Origin: Thuidium tamariscinum
Taxonomy: Eukaryota; Streptophyta; Bryopsida; Hypnales; Thuidiaceae
Assembly (NCBI GenBank): GCA_947034885.2
Contig: OX344749.2
Span: 13,345,501-13,409,500, forward strand
Reading direction: 5' to 3'
Length of the DNA: 64,000 nt
Part shown: one piece after another, positions 1-10,191 of the stretch
Position numbering within the stretch: the first letter of the stretch is position 1
Layout: every line of letters starts with the position of its first letter
Notes under the pieces: model-generated
What the model saw: the letters and a program-made list of their open reading frames with translations, nothing else
Database searches by the model: none
Told to the model about the DNA's origin: nothing
Program-made: the position numbers and the translations under genes

Positions 1-779
1 ATATTTTCTCTAATGAGAGTGTAAGTGCTAAAAAATTCTAAATTGTATGTGCTATTGTAGTTACCAATTATAAGAGTATTAATGTGATTGCAATAGAATT
101 GTACTTCATATGTGCTATCATAGTCACAAAGTGTTTTCTCAATTAGTGTAATCATGCACTAGTTTGCAAGCAGGGTCATTAGAATCATCACAGACCCAAA
201 CCATTTTTAATGCACATCAATTTTTTTTGGCATGAGCAAGGTGAATAGAATTAGTTACTCTTTACATATTATCCTTGCCAATTGTATTAAGTCATTCTAT
301 AGTGTAATTGCACTCACAACATAAATGTGTCTTATAATATAAACCTACATTGAAACAATGATTTTCAATCATACCATGTATTTGATTTTGGTGTATCATA
401 GAAAAAAAATGTCATGATGACAACACATCTTTCATTTAGTTGACCATTCATAAAAGTGAGGATGCCCATTCATTGTATTCAAATATAGCTTAGTGGTTTT
501 CATTTTTTTGACCTATAAGAAGTACCTAGCTACTTGTGTTTGTATAGTATAAGATATGCCTAATCCTAAATCTTGAATAATAGACTCGAAAGTTGACTAG
601 AAGTAATGCTAGAATGAAATTGAAGTGACTTCATATTAGTCCCCCCTCCCTTGAAAGGCCTCACTAGTGTGCTACTTGTACTTGATTAAGTTACAACCTT
701 TCATTAGGCCTAGTTACATCCCAATATTTCAATATTTTATGTGTAATTGATGTCCTTATTAGTCACGTATCCTTCTCAT
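1..779. other. AT-rich intergenic sequence, no gene seen
   Basis: No reading frame of note and no recognised element ends. The sequence is AT-rich and low in CpG, like most of the window outside the two gene regions. Confidence 0.6.
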
Positions 780-1482
780 TTTTGTAGTGGACAATTGCAA
801 CATGGCCCTTACTATAAAAGGGCAGTCATTTTAAGATTACAAAATAGTAATTGGATGTTGCATCATAGTTGCCCTTGAATGACTGTTGATTATGTTAGCA
901 AAATGTCCTACTTGTCATTAGAGTAGAAAATTGTAGTATGGCCCTACGAAGGATCTAACAATCATTTTAAAGTTACAAAACAGTAATCAATAGTTGATTG
1001 CAATAATCACAAAATGACTACTAGCGATGTTAGCAAAGTGCCTTGCTTGTTCTTCAAGTGAAAATTGTAGTATGGCCCTATAAGGGATTTGATAGTCATT
1101 TTAGAGTTTCAAAATAGTAATCAGTAGTTGCATTGCAGTAGCTTCAAAATAACTATTAGCCACATAAGCAAAGTGCCTTGCTTGTCCATCAAGTGGAAAA
1201 TTGTAGTATGGTTCTATAAGGGATTTAATAGTCATTTTAGAATTGCAAAATAGTAATTAGTAGTTGCATTGCAATAGCTTCAAAAAGACTATCAGCCACA
1301 TCAATAAAGTGCCTTATTCATCCTTCAAGTGGAAAATTGTAATATGACCTTATAAAGTTTTTGATAGTCATTTTTAGAGTCACAAAATAGTAATTGTCAA
1401 TTGCACTACAATAGACCAAAATTAATTTTGTCTACGTAAGCACATTGCCTAAATTAATTTTGTCCATGTAAGCACATTGCCT
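780..1482. repeat. Tandem array, about 136-bp unit, five copies
   Basis: The phrase ATTGTAGTATGGCCC (or a close variant) recurs at about 794, 930, 1064, 1200 and 1336, giving spacings of 136, 134, 136 and 136 bp. Each unit also carries a TAGTCATTTTA-like phrase, a run like CAAAATAGTAAT and a GCAAAGTGCCTTGCTTG-like phrase in the same order. Copies differ by substitutions, so the array is not recent. At its right edge a 32-bp stretch (1419-1450) is directly repeated at 1451-1482 with two differences. No coding potential is seen. It could be a local satellite or the internal repeat of a decayed element. Confidence 0.85.
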
Positions 1483-1795
1483 TTTTCATCCTTTGCCCAA
1501 AAAATGAAGTCCCAACCTTCCTGTAAATCTTTAGTCATTTATTAGTTGTGAAATAGTGAAATTAAGTCACAGTTAATGACCAACACATATTAGTTAATCA
1601 TTCATAGCATTTGTCAATCTATAACGTTTTGAACAAAAAAAACATAAATGAATCTCATAGTCTATCACATCTACATTTGCAAGTCACAGTCACAACTACA
1701 AAGCGACTAGGATTCTCCAAATTCTAGACAGATTGGTGCAATTACAATTGCAAAATGACTTAAATTCTCCAAATTCTAAACAAACTAGTGCAATT

Positions 1796-3246
1796 GGGTC
1801 ATTGCAAGAAACACTTATGATTTTTGGCTCAAAATAGCCTATTTCAATGAGTCCTATGACTTTGGGAATAAATTTTCTTAAAATAAAATAAAATATGGAT
1901 AATTTGGTGAGCAATGAGAATATTGTGTCTTTTAACCCCTAAAGCCCTGAGGTGTGTTTTTTGGCATTATAAATTTTTTGGGCAGCTCACTACAAATGGA
2001 GTTTTTATTTTTTTTCTTTGAAATTTTTACACAAGATGGGCCCAAGGATTAGCTTTGAGGCCCAACAGTTTTCGTAACTTTTGACTTTGTGGTTAAAAAG
2101 TTATGGCATGATATGTCGTTTTCTTTACTTGGAGGGCAACCCGAGAAGCTGAAAAAAATTCTTTTAAAAACTTTTTTTTCAAAAGTAAAATTTCAAATTG
2201 ATTCTTTAGGTTTTTATAAATATGTAAAGCTTTGTTTCATTCCATTTGGATTAAGGAGTCAAAAGTTATGAATAATTTTAGTTTGCAGGTAGGTATCGTT
2301 TTTAAAAACTCCATACCTACCTACAAACTAAAATTGCTCATTACTTTTGACTCCTTAATCCAAATGGAATGAAACAAATCATCCTATGTCTATAAAAATC
2401 TAAAGAATCAATTTGGAATTTTACTTTTGAAAAAAAAGTTTTTTTAAAGGAGTTTTTTCAGCTGCCCGAGCTGCCCTCCGAGTAAAGAAAACGACATACC
2501 ATGCCATAACTTTTTAACCACAAAGTCAAAAGTTACAAAAATTGTTGGGCCTTAAAGCTACTTCTCGGGCCCATCTTGTGTAAAAAAACAAAGAAAAAAA
2601 AGAAAAAATCCATTTGTAGTTAGCTATCCAAAAAAATTATAATGCCAAAAAACACACATCAAGGCTTTAGGGGTTAAAATTCAAACCTAAGAGAATTTAA
2701 CTCTAAAAGTTATGCACAAAAAAATCACAATAGAAAATACAATGAAAATAGACACTTTGATGTTTGATTTTTTTTTAAATAGTGAAAAAATTCAATAAAA
2801 TTTGATAAAATAACCTATTTCTTCTAACCTCAAGATGCTTGCTTCAACAATTTTCATCTTCAAGAAAAATAAATTGTCTTCTCTACACATGTGCAAAGGT
2901 AGTTTATTTTGAGCACATGTGAAAGTTGGAAAATTTACTATTTTTTAAAAATGTCTTCATGGTCTTGTGAAACTATAGTAAAAGTCTTTGCATGCTAATT
3001 TTGACCTTTGCATTTTGGGGTCAAAAATAGAACTAAAACCCCCCAAAATGGTTAAAGTAGACATCCAATTGGGGGCTATTTAAAAATAGTAAAATAATTT
3101 AAAATTAAAAAAATTAGTTCTAGAACTATTATATGTACCTTCATTTCAAGTTTCATGTGAAATGAACAAACAACGTAAAAGTTATGAGTAAAAAACCACT
3201 TTTCCAAGGGGATAAAAAATAGGACAAGAGTTTCTTGCAATCACCC
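1796..3246. mobile_element. Family A element (GGGTGATTGCAAG ends), copy A1, with nested insertion
   Basis: The left end reads GGGTCATTGCAAGAAACACT and the right end is the inverse (GTTTCTTGCAATCACCC). The 4 nt outside each end are AATT, a possible short target duplication. The inner right part (about 3000-3100) matches copy A5 at 59.76-59.86 kb. A TTAA-bounded palindrome (1932-2677) sits inside, so without it the element is about 700 bp, the size of A3 and A5. No transposase frame is present, so this is a non-autonomous element. Confidence 0.8.
1932..2677. mobile_element. Family B (TTAA-type) foldback, copy B1
   Basis: A nearly perfect palindrome. The left arm from TTAACCCCTAAAGCC pairs with the right arm ending GGCTTTAGGGGTTAA. 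Paired positions sum to 4609 both at the outer ends and next to the loop (2297-2312), so the arms carry no net length difference. TTAA lies at both termini (1932-1935 and 2674-2677). Each arm matches the right-hand half of copies B2 (about 6.5-6.89 kb) and B5 (about 37.4-37.78 kb), so B1 is two right halves joined head to head. It lies inside element A1 and must be younger than it. Confidence 0.9.
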
Positions 3247-5947
3247 AATTATAGAAATATAGTCATATTTTAGTCATACCGGACAAATCAGACAAGCAAT
3301 CATTCTTTTTGGTAGTCATTTATACCCCCGATTTCTTATAGTGTCACCTCCTAAATGAGCCCCCATCCAAGGTAAACAACTAATTACTTTGTCTTTCCTT
3401 TAATTTTGTTGGTTGACTATTTCTACATGTAGCCATTACAAGTCCAAGTTAGAATGTTAAGATAGTGTGAATTCCAATTTTTAAATTTGAAATCTTATAT
3501 ATTATGTTTAGAGGTTTCCAAAAATGTATGACACTTAGAAATAGACTTAGAATGAGTAAGATATGAATAAATGAAGTTTAGTACTTAGAATGGATAAAAT
3601 CTAGTTAAACTTGGAAAGTTAGGACAAGATTAGAAAATTAGAGAGTAGCAATTGCCTAGAATGTATAAGTAAAACTGAAAAATATTTTTGAATTGCAAAT
3701 TAGGAGAAAATGGTGCATGAAGTTTTAAGAACTAATTAGCAAACAAACTTCATCCATGCATAACTTCTAGAAAGAAAATCCAAATTACAAATGTAATAGA
3801 GTTTTAGAAATATAAAGCTAGTATCTATAAGATTTTTTTTCTAGATATTGTAAAATTTTAAGAGTTGAACTAAGTCCTAAGATCAGAAGAACCCCAACCA
3901 ATTACTTAAAGTAAAAATGGAAGTAAGAATGGAAGTAAGAAGTTATGAATATAGGCTTTTAGGACTAGTTGATAGGACTTTATAGATACTTCATCATTAG
4001 AAAAAGACCAAAAATACAAGAAAAAATAGAAGAATGAATTTTTAATAAGTAATTGGATGAAAAATTAGGAAAAGTGAATAATTAGATCCAAACTTGTAGT
4101 TTAGGTATTAGCCTTGACTGTCCTGGCCGTGCTACACAGAGTTTGCCCTCTATGGACTACTTTGCAGGAAAAAATAGACATGTAAATCAGAAACTAAGAT
4201 TGGGACGACTCAATTGCTAAATTTGACTAATGACTACAATTTGTAGTGCTCATGAAATTTGTGGAACTTTTGATTGATTGGATTTAGAGAGCATAATAGT
4301 CAAAGCTGCATTGACAATTTGGAAAAGGTAGAATTTTGGAGGGGTTCATAACTTAGAAACACTTGCACAACCTGAAGAAGTAGTCCCTATCTTTCAAATT
4401 TTGCCCCAATATGTACAAAGAAACTTCCTTGAAGGCCACCAATTTTTACACTTTTTTGACATTTGAAAGATACATTTTCCAAGCCACAAATAGAAAAGTA
4501 AAACATTGCATTGTATACTCAAAATGCCATCAGCACTGGGTATGGGACTAATTTACATGTTAGAGCCTATCTTAGACGTATAGCTATAGATAAGCCAACC
4601 ACCTTAAGAATTCCCCCCACCATAGGCCAATTGTTGCCTTCAATGGAACCACCTACCTCAAGTACACCGTAACCAAAGCACAACCACAAAGGAGAGAAAA
4701 TGATGCAACCAATTTGACATTACATGATGTAATAAAAGTAAGGTGTCATGGAAGCAATTGAAAATTCAATATTCATGACTTCAAGTTTATATTACAAATA
4801 GAATGAATGACTATGTGTTCAAACAGAGATACTTATAGGATGGTTAAAGTAGTCAAAAAATATATAAAACAAAGAATAAAAGTCCTTACAAACCTAATAC
4901 TAGAAAGGTAGGCTTGTCTTGCCAAAAACCCTATGTTGAGTATAAAAAAAACGCATATTCAAGAAACCCTAATATCCAAATGGTCTTGCAATAGTCCCCA
5001 AAAGAATTGGAATGCCTTAGATGCCACTGCTTCAAAATCCTAAACAACTAAGCGCCTATTGTATCAATCACAAGTACCAATGTAAGCAAGAAACACCAAA
5101 ATGCCCAAAGAAGCTTAAAAAGACATCAACAATGAGTAAAAGAGTCTAAAACCACACACCCTCATTTCTCCCTCTAACATCACTATAATGTACCTATAAA
5201 TCAAAACTGATTGTACCATTTTGTAATGAACACTCATACTACAAAACCACTATGCCCTTCTTTTACACACAATCAAAGCCAAAAACAAAACCATTGTAGT
5301 GCCAACTAGGAGAAGCCCCATGCGCGCTAAAAAATCTCAATGACATTGCATTGGCCCTTACTAGTGGTCCCAGTCATTGAAATTTGGAATTCACTCGCCA
5401 ATAATGTGATTTCATTGTACCTCGCATTTCTCCTACGCACCCAAGCTGATGTATTGCAAGTCTCTCCACCATCATCCCATTCTAGGGCATCATTCTCATA
5501 CCCTTCTTCTATCATATACCTTTCCCAAGGTAATACAACCATCTTTGGACCCAATAAGCTGGAAATAAGATTTTGGATGCCCTAAATTTTCCTTTAGGTG
5601 CTTTCGGGTTAATCAATGACCTGAGTGGATAAAAAAAGTTTCAAGTTAAATTGGAATAGGGAACGAGGATAAAATTGTGGATGAAGTTATTAGCCTTTCT
5701 AAAGGCTAAACTTCATCCACCTATAACTTTGGCTAGGAAGGTTGGATAGGAGTAAAGTTTATAGTTTCGGAAAGGCCATAGAATTTTCTACAATTTTGCA
5801 TCATTAAATATAAGCTATCTTTATTTTCACAAAAAATCACTACGGCTTGATTTTTTGGCCTATAATCTTTTTTGTTGCATTTATGTCATATTTCTTGGTT
5901 GTTTTGCAAGTTTGAGTATACTAAGGTACACTATAAAGATCCATTGC
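3247..5947. other. AT-rich intergenic sequence, no gene seen
   Basis: No convincing gene. The reading frames at about 5.33-5.58 kb on both strands overlap each other and match no family I know. A short inverted repeat lies at 5677-5720. Confidence 0.5.
5677..5720. repeat. Short inverted repeat
   Basis: GTGGATGAAGTT at 5677-5688 is the inverse of AACTTCATCCAC at 5709-5720, and the stem continues inward through AGCCTTT/AAAGGCT. A related AACTTCATCCA phrase occurs near 3.75 kb, so it may be part of a dispersed repeat. Confidence 0.6.
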
Positions 5948-6893
5948 TTAACCTTTGAATGGTTTTGACTAAGTTTTCACCAAAACCACTCCAAAATTGC
6001 CATTTCTAATACATGTACCAAAACTTAGAAAAAATAACATTATTTGACACATATAACTATGGGATCCTATATTAGGTTTGTTTGTAAAGATGTAGAAAAA
6101 ATTTCAAATTTTTTCACTATGTAGATTGCAAGATATTAGCATTTGAAGTGATAAGAACCATTTTTTTGGCCCAGTAAAAAATTGGGTAGTTGTACTTCAC
6201 AAGGTCACATTTGTATTAAAAAAAATTTAATTGGTGGTTACTTTTTGGATTCATTCTTGAAGTCAAGTTTTCTATGTGATTAAAAAATTTGGAATTGTAC
6301 AACATATGGGAAAAAAATAGTAAATAAAGAGAAGTAGAAAATGAGTCAAAATACTAAATTGTAAGCAATTTATTTATGGAATTTTAAAATGTCAATCCCG
6401 ATGGTTTAAATGTTATAATAATTAAAAAATATACACCTAATGTTTTAATTTTTGTCCAAAAATATTAAGAATTTAATTAAACAAAGAATTTCAAACTTTT
6501 TTTTGTAGTATAGAGATTCTATAACTAGTTGTAAACTACTCCAAACTAAAAATCCTCATAAGTTTTGACTCATTGATCAAAATGGAATGATTCAAATTTT
6601 TCCACTTAGATAAAAATCTGATAAATCAATTTCAAATTTTTATTTCTTCAAAAAATAATTTTCAAATCAATTTTTTTGGCTACTCAGACTGCTTGCTAAA
6701 CAATGAAAACTACATATCTTACAATAATTTTTGAACTATGTACTCAAAAGCTATGAAAATTGTTGGGCCCTGAAGCTACTTCTTGGGCACATGTTTTGTG
6801 ACAATTTCAAAGAAAAAAAAAATCTCCATTTGTAGTAAGCTGCTTAAAATTGCTATGTTGTTGAAAAATGCAGTTTGGATGTTTAGGGATTAA
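5948..6893. mobile_element. Family B (TTAA-type) element, copy B2
   Basis: Left terminus TTAACCTTTGAATGG, right terminus GTTTAGGGATTAA, so TTAA lies at 5948-5951 and 6890-6893. The body aligns over most of its length with B5 (36829-37782) and the left part of B11 (60624-61194): shared phrases include GATTGCAAGATATTAG, GGAATTGTACAACATA and AATGTTATAAT-like text, in the same order. There is no coding frame. It is a non-autonomous relative of a TTAA-targeting transposon. Confidence 0.82.
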
Positions 6894-7910
6894 AAGGCAC
6901 AATGGACTAATATTTAGGCATCCTATTAGTTTTAAAAAGAAAAGATAACTAAGAACTTGGTTGTGTATGATTATTTTATCAATAGTGGGTAAATAAGCAC
7001 TCACATACACAAATCTAACTTTGCTTCTAAGTGCTCGAAGACCTTGTTAGCAAAAACTTTTGAGAACAAAGTAGTTTTTTTATATATGATACAATAGATC
7101 ATTCTATTACCAACAACAATTTCTCCACAATTATACTTGCAATGACACTTGGCATCTTTGTGAACAAGAGATAGCTACATAGCTATTTTTTTCATTAAAT
7201 GTTTTTTTAAGGTTCTAGGAGATTGTTTTGGGATTGTTTACCAAAACTGTTCCTTGTACCATTGACCAACCATTACTCATCTAATTTTTTGAATTTCAAA
7301 CAAAAATTAAAATTTATTTTATTCCAAGAATTTCAAAAGATATAAAAGAACTAAAGATTGATTAATTATTTTTCAAAAAAATATATTTCAAAAAAATTAA
7401 TAATTAATCTTTAAAAAAAATAATTAATATTACCTCATGAGGCAATATCTTGACCACATTAGATTGCTTATTTAGTAGAGTTCTTGGCATTCCCAATGCA
7501 TTTGCAATGAATTCCTACAATATGGGAACTTGCAATCTTCTAAAGGCCTTCAAAATGGATCAAATAATACCAAATCATCTTACACATGGAGGATGTCCAA
7601 AAATAAAATTAAGCAACTTCATAAAAAAGATTTCAAATTTTTTTGGAATATTCATTTTTTTGAATACTTAGAGTATCAAAGGTCAATATAAAGCTTTACT
7701 TCTCTAAATAAAGCCCCCCTTCTATGAATTTACATTAGAATTTGTAAAATTGGCTTTAAAATTGTTCTAAAATTACCATTTTTAGTGCATTGTATGAAAA
7801 ATTAGAAAAAAAATCTATTTTCAAATGCATATCCATTTTTTGAACTACTCTAAGAATGCATGGGAAAAAATTTAACCCATTTAGCTTCATAGACTGCAAG
7901 ATATAAGTGC
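6894..7910. other. AT-rich sequence with a family B fragment
   Basis: No gene seen. From about 7745 to 7910 the sequence resembles the left part of family B copies (ATTACCATTTTTAGTGCAT, then AGACTGCAAGATATAAGTG), so this is a decayed fragment. The D1 element interrupts it. Confidence 0.5.
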
Positions 7911-8190
7911 CATTAGAGGATTTTTGAGGCCATTGGAAGACTATGGGTTCTCGAATTGTGGGAACATAGTTTCTGCCATGTGAATAGAAATTTGATGTAG
8001 TCGAGAGAGTGCCATGTCGTAAAAAGAAAAATTTGAAATTTTTTTTTGGACTTTTTTTCATATTTCAGGACCCAGTTTTTTTTTTTTTTTTTTGGGTAAA
8101 TGTTGGCCTGACAGTGGCCAGAAGTTGCGGGAACAGTTTCAAGGAACAACCCCGAAACGGCCCTTTGGAGGCCTCAAATCCCCTCTAATG
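7911..8190. mobile_element. Family D MITE (CATTAGAGG ends), copy D1
   Basis: Begins CATTAGAGGATTTTTGAGGCC and ends with the inverse, GGCCTCAAATCCCCTCTAATG. Its right half, read on the minus strand, matches the left half of D3 at 53.88 kb (GGGCTGTTTCGGGG, then GGCCAACATTTACC). Length 280 bp, no coding content. It is inserted in a family B fragment. I could not fix the target-site duplication. Confidence 0.8.
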
Positions 8191-8968
8191 TCAAAGTTTA
8201 TGGAAAAAAATTCACAACTTCTTTAATAGCTTACTTCATTGCTTACTTGATTTAGGGATTTTTTTTTTCATTTTTTATGAAAAGCCAAAAAGGGTGGTAT
8301 TAAATGTTATAGTGGTGCTTCAAATTTCAACATTCATCCACATATTAGATAGGGTGTATCACATTAGTACATATCACAATATCACATGTCCATATTTCTA
8401 TTTTCATCCATAATCTAGTAATTTCATCCAAGAATTTTTTGATTTGAAATTTTCTTGCAAATTTTATCCAATATTGTACTGTTCAATGTTCCAAAGGCAT
8501 GGTGTAGGGCCCATTAGGGTTTGGTTCAAATGGTTGCAAAATTGAAAAAAAAAAAAAAAAGTTGGCTTCATTGCTTGCCCTCTTTGTATTGTTAGCACAC
8601 TACCTAAGTTGCCCCTCACCTTCTTATCTTCATAGCTTTTGATGTTCACACTTGATTGAATAATAATAAATAATAATTGACAAAGCTAATGCAAGGCCAC
8701 ATCTCTGGTAAGAATTTGACTTTCAATTTTTTCAGAAAGCTACACTAAAACTAATTGTCCTTTGTGGGTTACTCATGTGGATTTTCCTCAAAAGAATTTA
8801 ATCGCAAGTTGTTTATTCTAATTCTGACTTTCACTTTGGTTAGCAATATACTTTGGAGTACTATTTTATTAATACTGTTTGCTTATTAATATTGACGTGG
8901 TTTTGCACATAATAAGTTACATTAGTGCGATATTCACAATAATGCGACTGATGTGTCCAACATTTTTC
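8191..8968. other. AT-rich intergenic sequence, no gene seen
   Basis: Contains homopolymer A and T runs and no supported feature. Confidence 0.5.
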
Positions 8969-9120
8969 TTAACCCATTAAGGACCAGGTCGATGACTAGT
9001 TGATGACTCTAGGTGAAAATGACAGGTTTTCATTAGTAGTCACTTCAGCTGCTAATGAAAACATGTCATTTTCAACCAGATATTCATTTGCAGTCATCGA
9101 CCTGGTCCTTAATGGGTTAA
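8969..9120. mobile_element. Small family B-like MITE with TTAA ends, copy B3
   Basis: A 152-bp element. The left terminus TTAACCCATTAAGGACCAGG is the exact inverse of the right terminus CCTGGTCCTTAATGGGTTAA, and pairing continues through GTCGATGACT. TTAA lies at 8969-8972 and 9117-9120. An inner ATGACAGGTTTTCATTAG / CTAATGAAAACATGTCAT pair extends the palindrome, so the whole element can fold on itself. It lies about 1.07 kb upstream of the ABA4-like start codon. Confidence 0.88.
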
Positions 9121-10191
9121 GTCCTACAATAAATTTTTTTTTTCACATATAATAAGTATCAATGGAGGACCCCCTCTCCTCCCCGAGTCTTCCCCAGTTC
9201 CCAAACTCCTGCGAAGTTCTCCCAAGCTCAGCTACTGTAGCTCGCGACTGTGGATCCAGTCGTCCTGAACAGCACAGTTCGTGTGAGGGAAGGCATCTCC
9301 TTTACGTTAGCTTGCTACAGATCGATCGCGACACGCTACCGTTACAGGACCAAGTTTTTCACGCCACATCCGTCAAATCAAATGGTCGCCGGGTCCTAGG
9401 CTTGACGTATGATCGATCGGGAGCTGGAGTGTATCTGCAGCATTCGATCGATCGATCGATCGTCGCTTACTTGCTGTGCCGTGTGCAACGGAGTTTCCCA
9501 TGTCGATCCGATGGGTGCCATGGCTCAGGGGTGGCGTGGGAATTGCAATTGGCTTCCATTCAGCGCCGCGCTACCTGGCTATAGCGCTGATCGATCCAGT
9601 GGGTCAAAATTAATTCGAAGGCGGCTGCACAGGAGATACAGGTATCCGTCTCAAGGATTTTTGAAGAATTCCTTAGTCAATGATAGAGTAGGATCGGATA
9701 CACTAGGAATGGAATTTGGACGCAGAAGGACTTTGGTCCAATTTCCATAGACTCAAAAGGACATTTGTGCAAATTCCGTATTAGATTTTTCCTTGCGCGC
9801 GCAGGTTCTTCTAGCTCGTGGAAATTGTTGTCGGAGGCATCGATCGCCATTATTGGGTTCAGCTCAACCTGCATATGCATTGCAAGATCGATCCTTCTTC
9901 CAGTATCGGATCGGAGAATTTGCGATAGCAAGGGAGGGTACTCGTTTGTTTCTGATCATCGTCTCCCTCCTGCTCACATCTCTCTGTTGTTACTAAATTG
10001 CTGCAATTGCCGGAACTAAGATGACTGCGGGATGGATTGGCATGAAACCTTCAGTCACGCTAGTGCGTTCTTTTTGTTGTTTTTATCATCCTTTGTTCTC
10101 GTCGTTAAATGCTGTAATTGCAACCCTCATCTCAAATGGATAGACCCATTTGGATGCCGTCAGTCAGTGATTTCTTTGGGGGATTGCAGCT
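9121..10191 (+). promoter_or_regulatory. Upstream region and probable 5' leader of the ABA4-like gene
   Basis: Composition changes sharply here: GC and CpG rise and repeat content falls. GATC-rich text (CGATCGATCGATCGATCG at about 9446-9463) stands out. Several short frames open, the longest at 9162-9584 (140 codons), but none resembles a known protein and they overlap each other. I read the interval as promoter plus leader of the gene starting at 10192. The transcription start is not visible. Confidence 0.45.

Noticed and set aside
780-1482. CRISPR-like repeat-spacer array
   Set aside because: Units are 136 bp long and diverged along their whole length with no constant repeat and unique spacer; the genome is eukaryotic.
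9162-9584. 140-codon plus-strand frame as a protein gene
   Set aside because: It resembles no family, is overlapped by other open frames, and lies in what is better read as promoter and leader of the ABA4-like gene.
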